The notes: a model not told the origin generated them from the sequence alone. A stretch of 64,000 bases of DNA from Dysidea avara (GCF_963678975.1 NC_089285.1:9596694-9660693); one strand, 5' to 3'; shown: positions 45,124 through 55,959, counted from the first letter of the stretch. Program-made: numbers and translations.

Positions 45124-45845
45124 TGCACTGCCTCAACCATAGCGTCTTTTACAACTGTAGATGATCCTTTCTTACTTGGCATCTCACTGCCACAGCGCTT
45201 GAACATAGAAGTTGTAGGAGGATCTGTTGTACTTTTGTGGATGCCACCATTGATCATTTCGCTCCACACACGGTATTGCTTAGGTGTAAACTTTTCTCCA
45301 TGCTGCCTTTTCAGATTCTCCACACACTGTTGCACTTGTTCTGCAACATCTTTCTTTGACTGTGTGGTACCACTGTCTGACGCTTTTCGCTTTACACCAG
45401 CACTAGTCTGAGTAGTGCCACCTGGCTTCAATCCATCACACCACAAAACAATGTTTTGTCGTCTGTTTGCCCCGGCCCAGATTTCACTCACGTCTTCTTT
45501 GTTTCTTAAGCTGATTAAGTTACTTCCACTCACATAACCAACATCAAAATCTTGGGCAATGATATCGCCCTTCAATTGTGTTCTAATTAATTCAGCCAAG
45601 CGGGAAACACACGAAACTTGGGTGGTGTTAATATTCCTTATAGTAAACATCTTATTCTCACCCTTCCTTTCTTTACTCATGGCTTTCAGAAGCACCTTTG
45701 GAATCACAATTGCCGTTGATGTTTGAATTGGCTGAGACTGAGAGCTCGAGGCCAGCGGTGTAACAGTAACACCTCTGTAGCCAACTGTTACTGGCCCGTT
45801 AATCTGAATTGGGGTAGATACCTTCACGTTGTGCTTCGCGGCCAT
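44904..45845 (-). CDS. Second, opposed ORF of the IS630-like transposon (SHOCT-like tail)
   Basis: 313 residues, open, starting MAAKHNVKVSTPIQINGPVT just inside the right inverted repeat and converging on the transposase. The middle (about 70-140) contains RLAELIRTQLKGDIIAQDFD and VGYVSGSNLISLRNKEDVSE with NIVLWCDGL, which looks like a small beta-grasp or PB1-like fold (guess). Then comes a basic, low-complexity linker (VKRKASDSGTTQSKKDVAEQ). The end (KCYKQLAELKNLKDSGIISD, then DEFLDERVAILQVLKKL) matches the SHOCT pattern of leucines around G.I...EF. Function is unknown; a transposition accessory or regulator is inference. The same C-terminal coding is present in copy A at about 39820-40027, so it belongs to the element. 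Confidence 0.75.
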   Translation of the reverse strand: MAAKHNVKVSTPIQINGPVTVGYRGVTVTPLASSSQSQPIQTSTAIVIPKVLLKAMSKERKGENKMFTIRNINTTQVSCVSRLAELIRTQLKGDIIAQDFDVGYVSGSNLISLRNKEDVSEIWAGANRRQNIVLWCDGLKPGGTTQTSAGVKRKASDSGTTQSKKDVAEQVQQCVENLKRQHGEKFTPKQYRVWSEMINGGIHKSTTDPPTTSMFKRCGSEMPSKKGSSTVVKDAMVEAVQQLASAITTPHQAVPTQVKEKSASPSRLIDGRSKCYKQLAELKNLKDSGIISDDEFLDERVAILQVLKKLGNS

Positions 45846-46553
45846 TTTTACTGGGCTCGATTTTTAGTCAAATGAAGCGCATGTGCGAATTTGAATAGGT
45901 CAACGGACCTGAAAACCGGTGTAGCTAATCTATTTTTTTGTAACCACTGTTAATATAACATACTGCAGTTTGCTAACTCTCCTAAATCGCTGCCAATAAT
46001 GGTAGAATTATAGTCGCTTCAGAAAACCAGCGACAATTGTACTACCAAGGCCTGAATACCACTACAACATGAAAATACTACAGTAGTTTACCTTTTAGAA
46101 TGGTAAGGAAGTACTTTTACATCAGGATTAAACTAAACTAGATGGATTTTTACAGAGATGCCAACCTCTGAACAATTTTAGGAGTGAGACCTCAAACACT
46201 ACCAGCAATGTGGACTAGATTCAAGTGCAGCTCCAGGATTTTTGGTAGTGAAGACCAAAAAAAAAAAAAAAAAGGTCGTCGCATGTTCTAAGTACAAAAT
46301 TAAGCACAGGTCTGCCCAATTTTAAGCACAGGGCTAATTACAAAGCAGATCAGGCGTGAGAAATGCGTGAGAACTAAGCTGAAAGAGTGAGAAACAGAGG
46401 GTTAGGCGTGAGAGCGTGAGATTACTAGCCAAAGAGTGAGACTCACGCCTAATGCGTGAGAGTTGGCATGTCTGCTTTTATTTACACACACACCTTGCCA
46501 CGTGGTGGGCATTGAATAGAACTTTCGAGCGAACGATTACTAGCATGCCTATA

Positions 46554-46694
46554 AACAGAACAAACTAAATCTAGCACAATTCTAGTTATTGTATGACAGT
46601 TGGAAACAGTGCATAATCTGTTCAAAATGATTTTAAACTTGGCGCGCACCCTGATTGATTCCGTTCCATTCCATTCCAGGTTTCATCAATACCC
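46554..46694. repeat. Outer part of the Academ right inverted repeat
   Basis: Resumes the right inverted repeat that breaks off at 32318: CTAGCACAATTCTAGTTATT at 46571, then the TGGAAACAGTGCA block and ...CAATACCC at the tip. Directly followed by ACAAGTGAT (46695-46703), the 9-bp target duplication. Confidence 0.85.
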
Positions 46695-47764
46695 ACAAGT
46701 GATTGATCCATACATAATACAGTATAAATAGGTATTCCCATATAAACTACACAATAGGTTGTCTAAGTTTTATAGGGCAGCTTGAGCAATTTCATCAGTT
46801 TATAGACAAAACTGAATTAAGTAATATTTTAGTAAAATTATAAGAGTGGCTCACTGCTCTAATATATTAGACTATCCTGATTTTACTGCAAATGTTTATT
46901 AATAATTACAGAGGAATGCAGTAAGGAAAAATAATGGTATCATGTATATAGCACAGGGGTCATTCCATGCCAAATCAACATGAAATTGACATGACCTCTT
47001 CTGATTTTTATATAAGTTGGTACATACAAAGACTCAATTGAGAAACTACTCCACACCAAACTTCAGACCATTTGACTAATTACCTTAGTAGATATGACCA
47101 CTCAAAGTTTGAGAAAAATACTTGATCTGATTTACAGGTAACCATAAAAACCATCATAATTTGTGTTTGGCTTGACCTATGAACTTGTAGTTTGCTTTAC
47201 GAGAAAGGATATTAAATTCTCTTTGCAATGATATATATGGTTTGCTATTTACTTCAAAAGTAATGTCTAACCACAAAAAAGTACTTTTTTCTTTGATCTT
47301 AATTTCCAAAGAAAAGGTAGTTTTAATTAACTTCATATTTTGGATACAAACTACTTACATGCATACCTTTCACTACTGTAAGTTTCAAGTTGGGACAACA
47401 ATCAGAAAGTACAATACAGTGCCAAATTCTTATGTGGAGCAATATAGCATGCAATATTGAAATTTGTGTAGATCATAATTTTCCTAGTAGTTATTTGTAC
47501 AAGTTTTGTACTTCATCCTGATATGTATATAACAGCACTAATACCATACCTGTTTCACTGCCCTTACAAAAGTCTCAATAGTAGCAGTGAAATTTATCCC
47601 GTATTTCACTGGTAGCAGTGAAAGAGTTGTAATTGCAATTTCATTGGCTAGGATTTATGTTAACAATTAGTGTTGACACGTGTTTAGTACATAGTGACAA
47701 ATTGCGGACATGGCAATGCTAATGCACAGCATGTGTATATGCAGTGAGTATGGTATTAACTGGG

Positions 47765-47885
47765 AATAGCATGGGTATAGCAGTGAAATTTGGGATAAAT
47801 ACCACTCTTGTTGTATTGGAAATGGTAAATTTCCAATACAACACTGGTGGTATTTATCCCAAATTTCACTGCTACCCATGCTATT
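47765..47885. repeat. Internal hairpin, two arms of about 58 bp
   Basis: Left arm AATAGCATGGGTATAGCAGT... and right arm ending ...GCTACCCATGCTATT are reverse complements with a GGTAA loop and a few mismatches. Related AGCAGTGAAATTTATCCC phrases occur at 47585-47640. Probably a small MITE or foldback inside the Sola-like element. Confidence 0.85.
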
Positions 47886-48374
47886 ACTAGTACAAACAGA
47901 GCAAACCAAGAAGGGACAAATTGGCTAATAAAAGTTTTGCAAAAAACTATAGGAAAATTACGTAAACAGTTCCAGGTATACATAATTATTTTCGTTACAA
48001 TCTTTATGGGTACATTGGCAACTGATAACACAGAACTTGTCATTTAACAAAAGAATTCTGATGTAAACACATTACTGTTCTACATAACCAAAAAATTCAA
48101 TTTTCATAAAACTAATTAATTAAAACTATACTCTTTTATTTTGCTTTTATGCAAAGCATCAAAAAGTTTACTTACTTTTTGCACAGACTACACATGCCTT
48201 ACAAGTCCCTTTTGTGATTAAGACTGAAAGTACTTCAGTGGAAGTATGAAGACTTTATTTATTTGCTGTCATAGCGATGTAAGCAATAGATGATGTAAGC
48301 AATAGTCTGTCACATATAAAACAGATAGGAAATGCTCTATAGCTATCAATTATTCCTTACAATTTTTTTGAAGC

Positions 48375-50492
48375 ATGGCACAAAAGCAGTGGGCTAATAG
48401 TTGTTGTAATTCTTTTAACAATCAAAGGCACAAGAAAACTAGCTTAAGACCTTGGATGGGTGCAAAAATTCTTACTCTCACTCTTGAAGAGAAGATATGT
48501 AGTAACTGTACAAAAAACTGTCAGAAAATGGAAATAACTCAGTATGAATCAAGCGACGATGATTTTCAACATCAGGATCTGGAGAGCGTTAACAAAGGCT
48601 TAGCTTTAATTGGAGAATCACCAGTTGTAAAAAATAAGTTACTACCAGGTGCACAGTATCCGAAGAGAAAGCTAGATAAAATCAAAAGTGATTTTCATGA
48701 ATCTATACTTGGAGGTAAGGTTAAGATGACAATGACGAACGTGAAGCTGAAGATGAAATTCCATGAAACAGAAGAGAAAAGTATAAAGGTACAAATTTTG
48801 ACTTTACTTCCAATGAGCTGGAGCATCAAAAGAATAGAAAACGATCCAATTACATGGTTCGTAAAGCAAAAAGCTTAGTTAAATCAGGAGGCATTTTATC
48901 CACACCTAACCCAATTCAAGGCCATGGCTCAAATGATGACAAAAAATTTTTTCTTTTAGATTTCCTAAAAGTAATCATTTTTGAATTGAAATCCTCTGGT
49001 CACCAACTTTAATCGAGACACAATCTTTCTTGCTGGGTATCATTCGACTGATATCATCAGACTCGTAAAAAGTTTGAACTAGAGGTTTACCAGCAATTTA
49101 AAGATCAAATTTTCACTGAAAAGGTTAAATTTGCTGAATTGTGTCCTAAGAATTGTGTTTTAACTGGAGGTAGTGGGACACATGCTGTATGTCTGCTCCA
49201 TCCATCAAAACACAAAATTGAGGTTGATTGCTGGTAAATTGGCAGAGCTCACTGCTAAATTGGAAATTCACTTACAGCATTATGCTCACTGTGTTACACT
49301 TGTCATAAATATTATGTAATACACCACAGCCTGTTTGTCATTTAAAAACTTGTGAATATTGACCAGGAATCTTAAACCTCAAAGATTACTTAAATGAAAT
49401 ATTTGATGATAACTTTATTGATACTATCCAGTACAAGCAGTGGGTGTCTGTAGACAGGTCAACATTGGAGATGATCACTAAACCTGCAGATGACTTTGTA
49501 GACTCATTTTGTGACCAGATTAAACTTTTGATACCTCATTCATTCATTGCCAAACAACAGTCCCTTTATCAGACAGATACCATGTTAAACCTGATGCCTG
49601 GTCATTTTCTAGTAATATGCGACTTTTCAGAGAACCATTCCTTTGTATTGCAAGATGCAGACAAGCATTTCATTGGAATAATTCACAAGCAACATTGCAC
49701 CCATTTGTGGCATACTACAAAGAATCAGGAGAGTTGCAACACATCAGCTTTGTTATTATCTGATTGCTTGTATCATGACACTATTACTGTACATTTATTC
49801 CAGAAGCATTTAGTGTAATTCCTTCAAGAAAAGTTTTGAAAGTAGACAAGATAATTTATTTTTCAGATGGATCAGCTGCCCAGTACAAAAACAGAAAAAA
49901 ATTCTTGAATCTCTGTTATCACAAATCAGATTTTGGAGTACACGCTGAATGGCATTTCTATGCTACATCACATGGAAAAGGACCAAATTATGGAATTGGT
50001 GGCATCGTAAAATGACTAGCTGCTAAAGCAAGTTTACAGAAACCATATAATTCTCAAATAATGACTCCATGTCAACTCTTTGAATGGGGAGCTGAAAATT
50101 TAACAAGCTTGCATTTTAAATACAGTACAACAATCAACTACAGTGAAGAATACTTAGAGGAAAGGTTAAAAGTAAGTAGAACTATTCCTGGTATACAAAA
50201 ACTCCACTGCTTTATCCCATTAAGCAATTCTACCGTTCTAACGAAGAAATTTTCAAATTCATGTGTTGGTAAAGAGGAAAAGGTTACCCTTGTGAGTAAG
50301 GATGAAATTCCAGTTGATAAAATTACAGGATTTGTCACAGCTGTGTATGAAAAGAAATGGTGGTTGGGTTGTGTTCTCCAAGTACATCAGGATGACAGAA
50401 AAGTTAGCATCAATATATTAATCCCTAATGATCCATCACCATCATACAAGTATCCAGCCAGAGAAACAGATAGCTATTTTAGTTTCTATTGA
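48375..50492 (+). pseudogene. Sola-like transposase, degraded
   Basis: Plus-strand frames in order. 48375-48878 has an N-terminal Cys motif (ICSNCTKNCQKM). 49444-49818 contains LVICDFSENHSFVLQDADKH (likely first acidic site), then LLLSDCLYHDTITVHLFQKH. After a frame change comes IYFSDGSAAQYKNRKKFLNL (second acidic site) and AEWHFYATSHGKGPNYGIGG (third site; the usual Asp of the GPCDG motif appears replaced by Asn-Tyr). 50061-50492 ends with WWLGCVLQVHQDDRKVSI and PSYKYPARETDSYF. Several stops and frameshifts lie between 48880 and 50060, so it is inactive. I recognise the motif set as a repetitive animal transposase family resembling Sola2. Confidence 0.6.
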
Positions 50493-51154
50493 TGATATTC
50501 TCACAAAAATTGACCCAAGAACCAGTTATGGATGAATTTATACTATCTCAAAAGAACAAACTAAAGCAGCCACAGAGCAATTCAAGTACATGTTAAAAAC
50601 TACAAGTTAAATTACCATATTTCTTCAGATATTAAAATTATAATAGTAATTTATCATATTGCTACTACATAACACTTAAAATGTATCTTAAAAACAATGT
50701 TGTCAGTGATGTCCCAATTTGAAACTTACAGTAGTGAAAGGTATACATGTAAAGAGTTTGTATCCAAAAAATGAAGTTAATTAAAACTACCTTTTCTTTG
50801 GAAATTAAGATCAAAGAAAAAGTCCTTTTTTTGTGGTTAGACTTTACCTTTGAAGTAAATAGCAAAACATATATATCATTGCGAAGAGAATTTAATGTCC
50901 TTTCTCATAAAGTAAACCACAAGTTCATAGGTCAAGCCAAACACAAGTTATGATGGTTTTTATGGTTACCTGTAAATCAGATCAAGTATTTTCCTCAAAC
51001 TTTGAGCGGTCATATCTCCAAAGGTAATTAGTCAAATGGTCTGAAATTTGGTGTGGAGTAGTTTCTCGATTGAGTCTTTGTGTGTACCAAATTATATAAA
51101 AATCAGAAGAGGTCATGTCAATTTCATGTTGATTTGGCATGGAATGACCCACAG

Positions 51155-52195
51155 CACAAATACACAATACAGCATTAAAAACAGTGAAAGTGCAAAATGT
51201 TTCTCTACAATGAATCCAGTCATTAAACACGGGTGTTTATAATACTGTGAATTAACACCTACACAGTAGTGGAGAAAGAAAGGGGACACTAAATAGGGGA
51301 CAAAGGTTAATTCATGTTAACTACATTGTAGAAAAGGATTAAAGTCTTTGGTCCCAAATGCCACACAGTAGCTTTGGCTCCTTACAACGAACCAGGCGCT
51401 CGCCCACAGCTGGCCAAATGCTGGCAATGGTTGCATGCCTGGTTTACTGAAATCGTTTTCAGAAAAATGTGTGTGTTTGTATGTATATATGTATGCATGT
51501 ATGTACTTATGTTTGTATGTACTGTATGTATGTATGTATATATGGACTGCATAAAGTGTGCATAGCAAATACATTGCTGTTTACTGTAACAATGTGTTAC
51601 ATGAAAATTATTTTCATCAATTTTGTCAGAAAAAAAAGTTTAGAAAAAATATATTAAGCACAGTCCAAATATGTTGCAACCTCCTGTTACCCCTAATTTT
51701 GCATATTGACTATCAAAGCTTACATGAAATTCAAAGCTTACATGAAATTGCAGACAAACTATGTAATTAACCGAGTAATCAAAAGTAGTGTGTTGCAGAC
51801 CTCTTCTGCAAGCATGATACGTAGCTAGTGAAAAGGTACAGCTTGGGCCTAAGCAATGTAAGTAATGTAGAATAGTGAAGTAATCAGGCCCATAATATTA
51901 CCCACATTAAGTTATGCTTGGCTGAATAAGGCATCAGGTAGTAAGTTAATCAGTAGAAATTCATAGACAATTTTTAAAATTCTGTAGAAATACTGTAGAC
52001 ACTTGTTGGAAGTGTTTGGGATTGCTATGAATTATTTTGGTTTGACTATGGAACCACTACTGCGAAGACCCAAACCTCCACGATCCCTATACCAGAAGAC
52101 TTTTGGAGGCCACTACTACAGAATCATAAACTATTTTATGCAAGGTAATTGAAGATTTATGATCACTCTTGATCACAATTTAAATGTCTAGTGAC
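51155..52195. other. No gene; microsatellite and short tandem repeat
   Basis: Holds a TATG/TGTA-type microsatellite at about 51470-51545 and a two-copy 18-bp tandem repeat (CAAAGCTTACATGAAATT) at 51714-51750. ORFs here are products of the simple repeat. Nothing else is supported. Confidence 0.6.
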
Positions 52196-52455
52196 ATCAA
52201 GAGTACATGATATTTATGGGAGAGTATCTAACTTGAATGCATTCACCAAAAACACCCTGTGTAAAGTAACAGCTCAGCCTTTTTGTGAGAACAAAGGCTT
52301 TGCCCTCATCAACACAACTCAACACCAATCAACATTCTCTATTACCAGTGAAGGTGAGAGGTGAACTTTGGTGAACTTTACACAGCGTATTTGTACAAGC
52401 CATACTGAGTGTTAGATACTCTCCCCATATAAATATTATGTACTCTAGGTTACAT
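52196..52455. repeat. Inverted repeat, possible MITE
   Basis: The left arm contains AGAGTACATGATATTTATGG, GAGAGTATCTAAC and CTGTGTAAAGT. The right arm in reverse complement contains AGAGTACATAATATTTATAT, GAGAGTATCTAAC and CTGTGTAAAGT at similar spacing. The arms are about 80-100 bp with an 85-bp centre. The target duplication was not identified. Confidence 0.7.
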
Positions 52456-52508
52456 GTTAAAAATAAAAATTTAAAATGCCTTGGTCTTTGTGAAGAAAAG
52501 TTAAAGGG

Positions 52509-55500
52509 TGTCATAGAATGAGCTATTATTAATGATGTAATGGGTGTACATTATATAGAAGCACTTTGTATAAATGTTGAACTTATTCATTATAATTCAG
52601 TCACCCAAATAACGAGACAGAGATAGCGTCTTCACTGGATACCTCGTCACGAACCAGATACAACATAGTGGTGCCAAAACCTGGGAAGCTGATTAGTAGA
52701 TTTTATCCAGTGTAAAACACACTCTGAGTCACTAAATACCATCCTCTTAGCTATCGGAAATTTCAGCTCTTTGGTAACAAACACAATTGCTCTAACCCCT
52801 ATCATGACAGCCAAAAGTTCCAATCTAGGCAATGATACTTGTCCCTGTTCCCCATTGGAATGCTTCTTTACACCCAGCGGAGCAAGCCTAAGCTTTGAAA
52901 AAATTAAATTAGTCTTTACTGACTTCTTGCTAACAATTCTTAAATAAACAGTAGCAGCATAAGCCTTTGCAGAAGCATCACAATACACTATTAATTGATA
53001 ACTCACGTTTTCATCAGACTGTCCAATGTATCTTGGAATTTGCAAAGTACATAACTTCTGCAACACCCTTTCACCACTAGCCAACAATGCATTACTTACA
53101 ACTGACGTCTACAGTTTCATTCTTGTTTGGCGTCATCACGTCGTTGTTGACCTCGTCCGTATGACCTCCCATCCAGGTAAGCAGATGCTAGGCGAAGTCG
53201 TCCCGGGTTCTAGCACCACTCGGTGTAAAGAAGCATTCCAATGGGGAACAGGGACAAGTATCATTGCCTAGATTGGAACTTTTGGCTGTCATGATAGGGG
53301 TTAGAGCAATTGTGTTTGTTTTACCAAAGAGCTGAAATTACCGATAGCTAAGAGGATGGTATTTAGTGACTCAGAGTGTGTTTTACACTGGACCAAATCT
53401 ACTAATCAGCTTCCCGTGTTTGTACAAAATAGAATAAGTGAAATTCGAAAGGAGCAAGATCTTGTATTTGCTTATGTTCCATGTTGTCAGAACCCTGCAG
53501 ATTTTGCTACAAGAGGTTTAAGTGTCACTGAGATTGAAAGTTGCAGTTTGTGATGGTATGGGCCAGATTGGTTGCAATTGTGGGAAGATAATTGGCCCAC
53601 CTGGAATTTTCCAAATATTACACCTGACAGATTGAAATATTATTTGTATCAGGCTAAAGTGGTTGGATCTCTAGTAATGTATGAAGCTACTAATCTTGTG
53701 TTGTTGAACAAGGCTGTGTATCACCTTTTTTGAAATTGATGAAACTAAATATTCATCATTGTGCAAGTTGCTCCGCATCACAGTTTTATGTCTGAAGTTT
53801 GTTAAGATAAAGGTGTTTAACAGGTGTTCACAATCGCTACAGGAGAGAGTTTTACAGAAGTGTACTATTTTGAAGAGGGTGATTGCTGAGTTAAAAGATC
53901 AATCACTTTATTTCAGCGAGATTAGAGCAGCTACCTTATTGTGGCTTTATGTGATTCAACGTAGACAATTTAGTGATGTATTTACTGCTATTAGGAGAGG
54001 GGACAGGAATTGTTTACAAATACAACTTGGACTGAAAATTGATGAATTTGGTGTTTTGAGGTGCCAAGGACGTTTTCAGAATGCAGATATTCCGGAGGGA
54101 GCTAGATGTCCCAAATTGCTGCCACGCCAGGAGCACCTTACGCGACTTGATCCTGTATGTTCATGAGAGATTAATTCATGCTGGTGTATCTCACACATTG
54201 GCTTCATTGTGTCAGGGATATTGGATCATTAAAGGAAGAATGGAAGTTAAGTTAGTGTTGTCTCGTTGTCTAGTGTGCCGTCGGCACGAAGGACCTTCAT
54301 TTAGTCTACCTAGAATGGGTGGCTCAGTCTATGCCATTTCAATTTGTGGGTCTTGACTATTTAGGACCTATCTCAGTAAAGGAAGGAAAGGAAGTGATTA
54401 AGAGTTGGGTTTGTCTATTTACTTGTTTGTCAGTCCGTGCCATACATTTAGAATGGGTAAAGGATTTAACCCCCAGCAGTTTCTAGCTAGTTTGAGAAGA
54501 TTTGTAGCAGACGGGGGAAACCTCAATCAGTGATCTCCGATAATGCCCCACAATTTAAGGTGGTAAAGACAGCCATAGACTTACAGTGGAGAAAGTTATG
54601 GTAGATGATGAATGAAGTAAAACATTATATAACTGAAAGAGGAGTGAAGTGGCAATTTACTACGGCCCTGGCCCCATGGCAAGGTGGATTCTATGAAAGG
54701 TTGGTAGGGTTGGTTAAAAGGTCACTGAGGAAAGCAATGGGTCAAAGACGTTTTACAATTGATCAGCTAATCACAATTCTTACTGAGGTGGAGGCAATAG
54801 TGAATATGCGTCCACTTACGTATGTTTATGATGAGATTTACTCAGATTTTACCCTTACTCCTGCACACTTTCTGATGTCCCGCTTTCAGCCTCTGTTATT
54901 GTCAACAGCAGACTCAGATGACGAAGAAGATGAGTATTGTAATATCAAAGATTCAGCAACATCTTTACTTGACACATGGAGAAAGGGCCAACAACAATTG
55001 AATTCATTTTGGCAGATTTGGAGAAATGAATATTCTTCTATGTATCATCGCAAAGAAAAGAATCAGATAAATGCAGCTCCCCACATAGGGCAAGTTGTCA
55101 TCATCAAAGACGAGAAGGTCCCCAGAAGATACTGGAAACTTGGTAAAATTGATAGGTTGTTTTACAGTAATGATGGAGAGATCCGCACAGCAGAAATTCA
55201 TTTATCTGGAAACAGAATTATTCAACGTTCTATTAAATTATTGTATCCCTTGGAATTAACTGATCAATCTAAGAAGGGTGTTACTGAAATTACTCCAAAG
55301 TCTCAACATGCTGGATGTGCTGAGCCTACAAATAACAGAATAAATAACAGAAGGGTACCAATGTGGCAAGCAGCTACTATTGCAAGACAGATGATTCACC
55401 AATCTTTGGAGAAAAACACTGCAACTGTTTTATTCAATGTAAAATAAATTATATTTTATTTATTTCCAGAGTGTCATAGAATGAGCTATTATTAATGATG

Positions 55501-55628
55501 TAATGGGTGTACATTATATAGAAGCACTTTGTATAAATGTTGAACTTATTCATTATAATTCAGTCACCCAAATAACGAGACAGAAATAGTGTCTTCACTG
55601 GATACCTCGTCGCGAACCAGATACGACA
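52509..55628 (+). mobile_element. BEL/Pao-type LTR element, internally rearranged (fossil)
   Basis: LTRs of 157 bp at 52509-52665 and 55472-55628 (TGTCATAGAATGAGC...ACA) differ at about four positions, so it is older than the copy at 32433. AAGGG flanks both ends, the 5-bp duplication of this group. A TGGTGCCAAAACCTGGGA-like primer-binding site follows the left LTR. Identifiable parts: RNase H (FSDSECVLHW, CQNPADFATRGLS), the H2C2/integrase region (GGFYERLVGLVKRSLRKAMG) and the C-terminal DUF5641-like part (VVIIKDEKVPRRYWKLGKID). Gag, protease and most of the reverse transcriptase are missing, one internal segment is inverted, and there are more than five breaks. Confidence 0.88.
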
Positions 55629-55959
55629 AAGGGTGCAAGCTTTGATATCAACTTCAAAACGGACGCGGTAACTAACAGAATTTGCCATAATTTTCATATT
55701 GGCTACTTTGATTGCTGGGTGCTTTTCAAACAGTTCTTGATTCGTATGGCTGTGTAACGGGTTGAACATAGCTAACAAAGAAGTGTAATGGATACTTCAG
55801 ACAATATATAATTGATATAACTGGGGTGCACGGACTGTTTGCATATCAAGGTATGGCTGTATTGAAATTTCCGATTCTTCATAAGTACTCGATACCAAAG
55901 TATCGGACATTCTGGTATCGGTATCAATATTTTATTACTTGTATCGCCCACCCCTAATT

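Larger units (their letters stand above)
32400..45921. mobile_element. IS630/Tc1-like transposon with two opposed ORFs, rearranged
   Basis: The ends are inverted repeats of about 45 bp: left CACCGGTTTTCAAGTCCGTT (32400, again at 38691) and reverse complement of the right CACCGGTTTTCAGGTCCGTT (ending 45921). Both continue into TATTCAAATTCGCA and both are bordered by TA. Contents by position: duplicated left end, intact transposase (38779-39756), start of the opposed ORF, a DIRS fossil (40028-43997), then a second transposase copy and the full opposed ORF (44904-45845). The segment 38881-40027 recurs as 43998-45123, so the DIRS lies between direct repeats of the host transposon. Confidence 0.85.
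32319..46549. mobile_element. TA-flanked non-autonomous element, split by later insertions
   Basis: The left end is GGCATGCTA followed by about 40 bp containing TGCTCGA, TCTATT and AATGCCCAC. The right end in reverse complement gives GGCATGCTA, then CGCTCGA, TCTATT and AATGCCCAC at the same spacing. TATA borders both sides (32315-32318 and 46550-46553), so the target was TA or TATA within the Academ right inverted repeat. Its own DNA is only 32319-32397 and about 45924-46549 (roughly 0.7 kb) with no gene. Within the right part, 46153-46474 is itself bounded by ATGCCAAC-type inverted ends and has GCGTGAGA repeats, possibly a further small MITE. Confidence 0.75.
26905..46694 (-). mobile_element. 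Academ-type DNA transposon, split by nested insertions
   Basis: The left end starts GGGTACTGATGAAAGCCGG (26905). The right end, read in reverse from 46694, starts GGGTATTGATGAAACCTGG. The 9-bp ACAAGTGAT flanks both ends (26896-26904 and 46695-46703). The inverted repeats run about 270 bp (left to about 27170). The right copy is interrupted after 32318 and resumes at 46554, exactly where a TA-flanked element entered. Without the nested DNA (32319-46549 plus duplicated TATA) the element is about 5.55 kb. It encodes the protein at 27357-31892. Superfamily assignment is from protein motifs; the duplication length alone would also fit Mutator-like elements. Confidence 0.85.
46957..51150 (+). mobile_element. 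Sola-like DNA transposon with 442-bp inverted repeats
   Basis: The left end GGGTCATTCCATGCCAAATC (46957) is matched in reverse complement at the right tip (51150). The match runs to about 47398 on the left and 50709 on the right with modest divergence. ACAG flanks both ends (46953-46956 and 51151-51154), a 4-bp duplication as in the Sola superfamily. It contains a degraded transposase on the plus strand and an internal hairpin (47765-47885). Superfamily name is from motifs plus the 4-bp duplication and is moderately secure. Confidence 0.75.

Noticed and set aside
46257-46274. A-run as a retrotransposon poly(A) tail
   Set aside because: No target duplication or retroelement body adjoins it; it sits inside the gene-free TA-flanked element.
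26905-46694. Mutator assignment based on the 9-bp duplication and long inverted repeats
   Set aside because: The protein motifs (TLDGEGTFHGMG, TFDQPLW, GGFH..MSFLGSIG, XPG-like end) are unlike MULE transposases and point to Academ.
51374-51657. Several ORFs on both strands
   Set aside because: They are translations of a TATG-type microsatellite.
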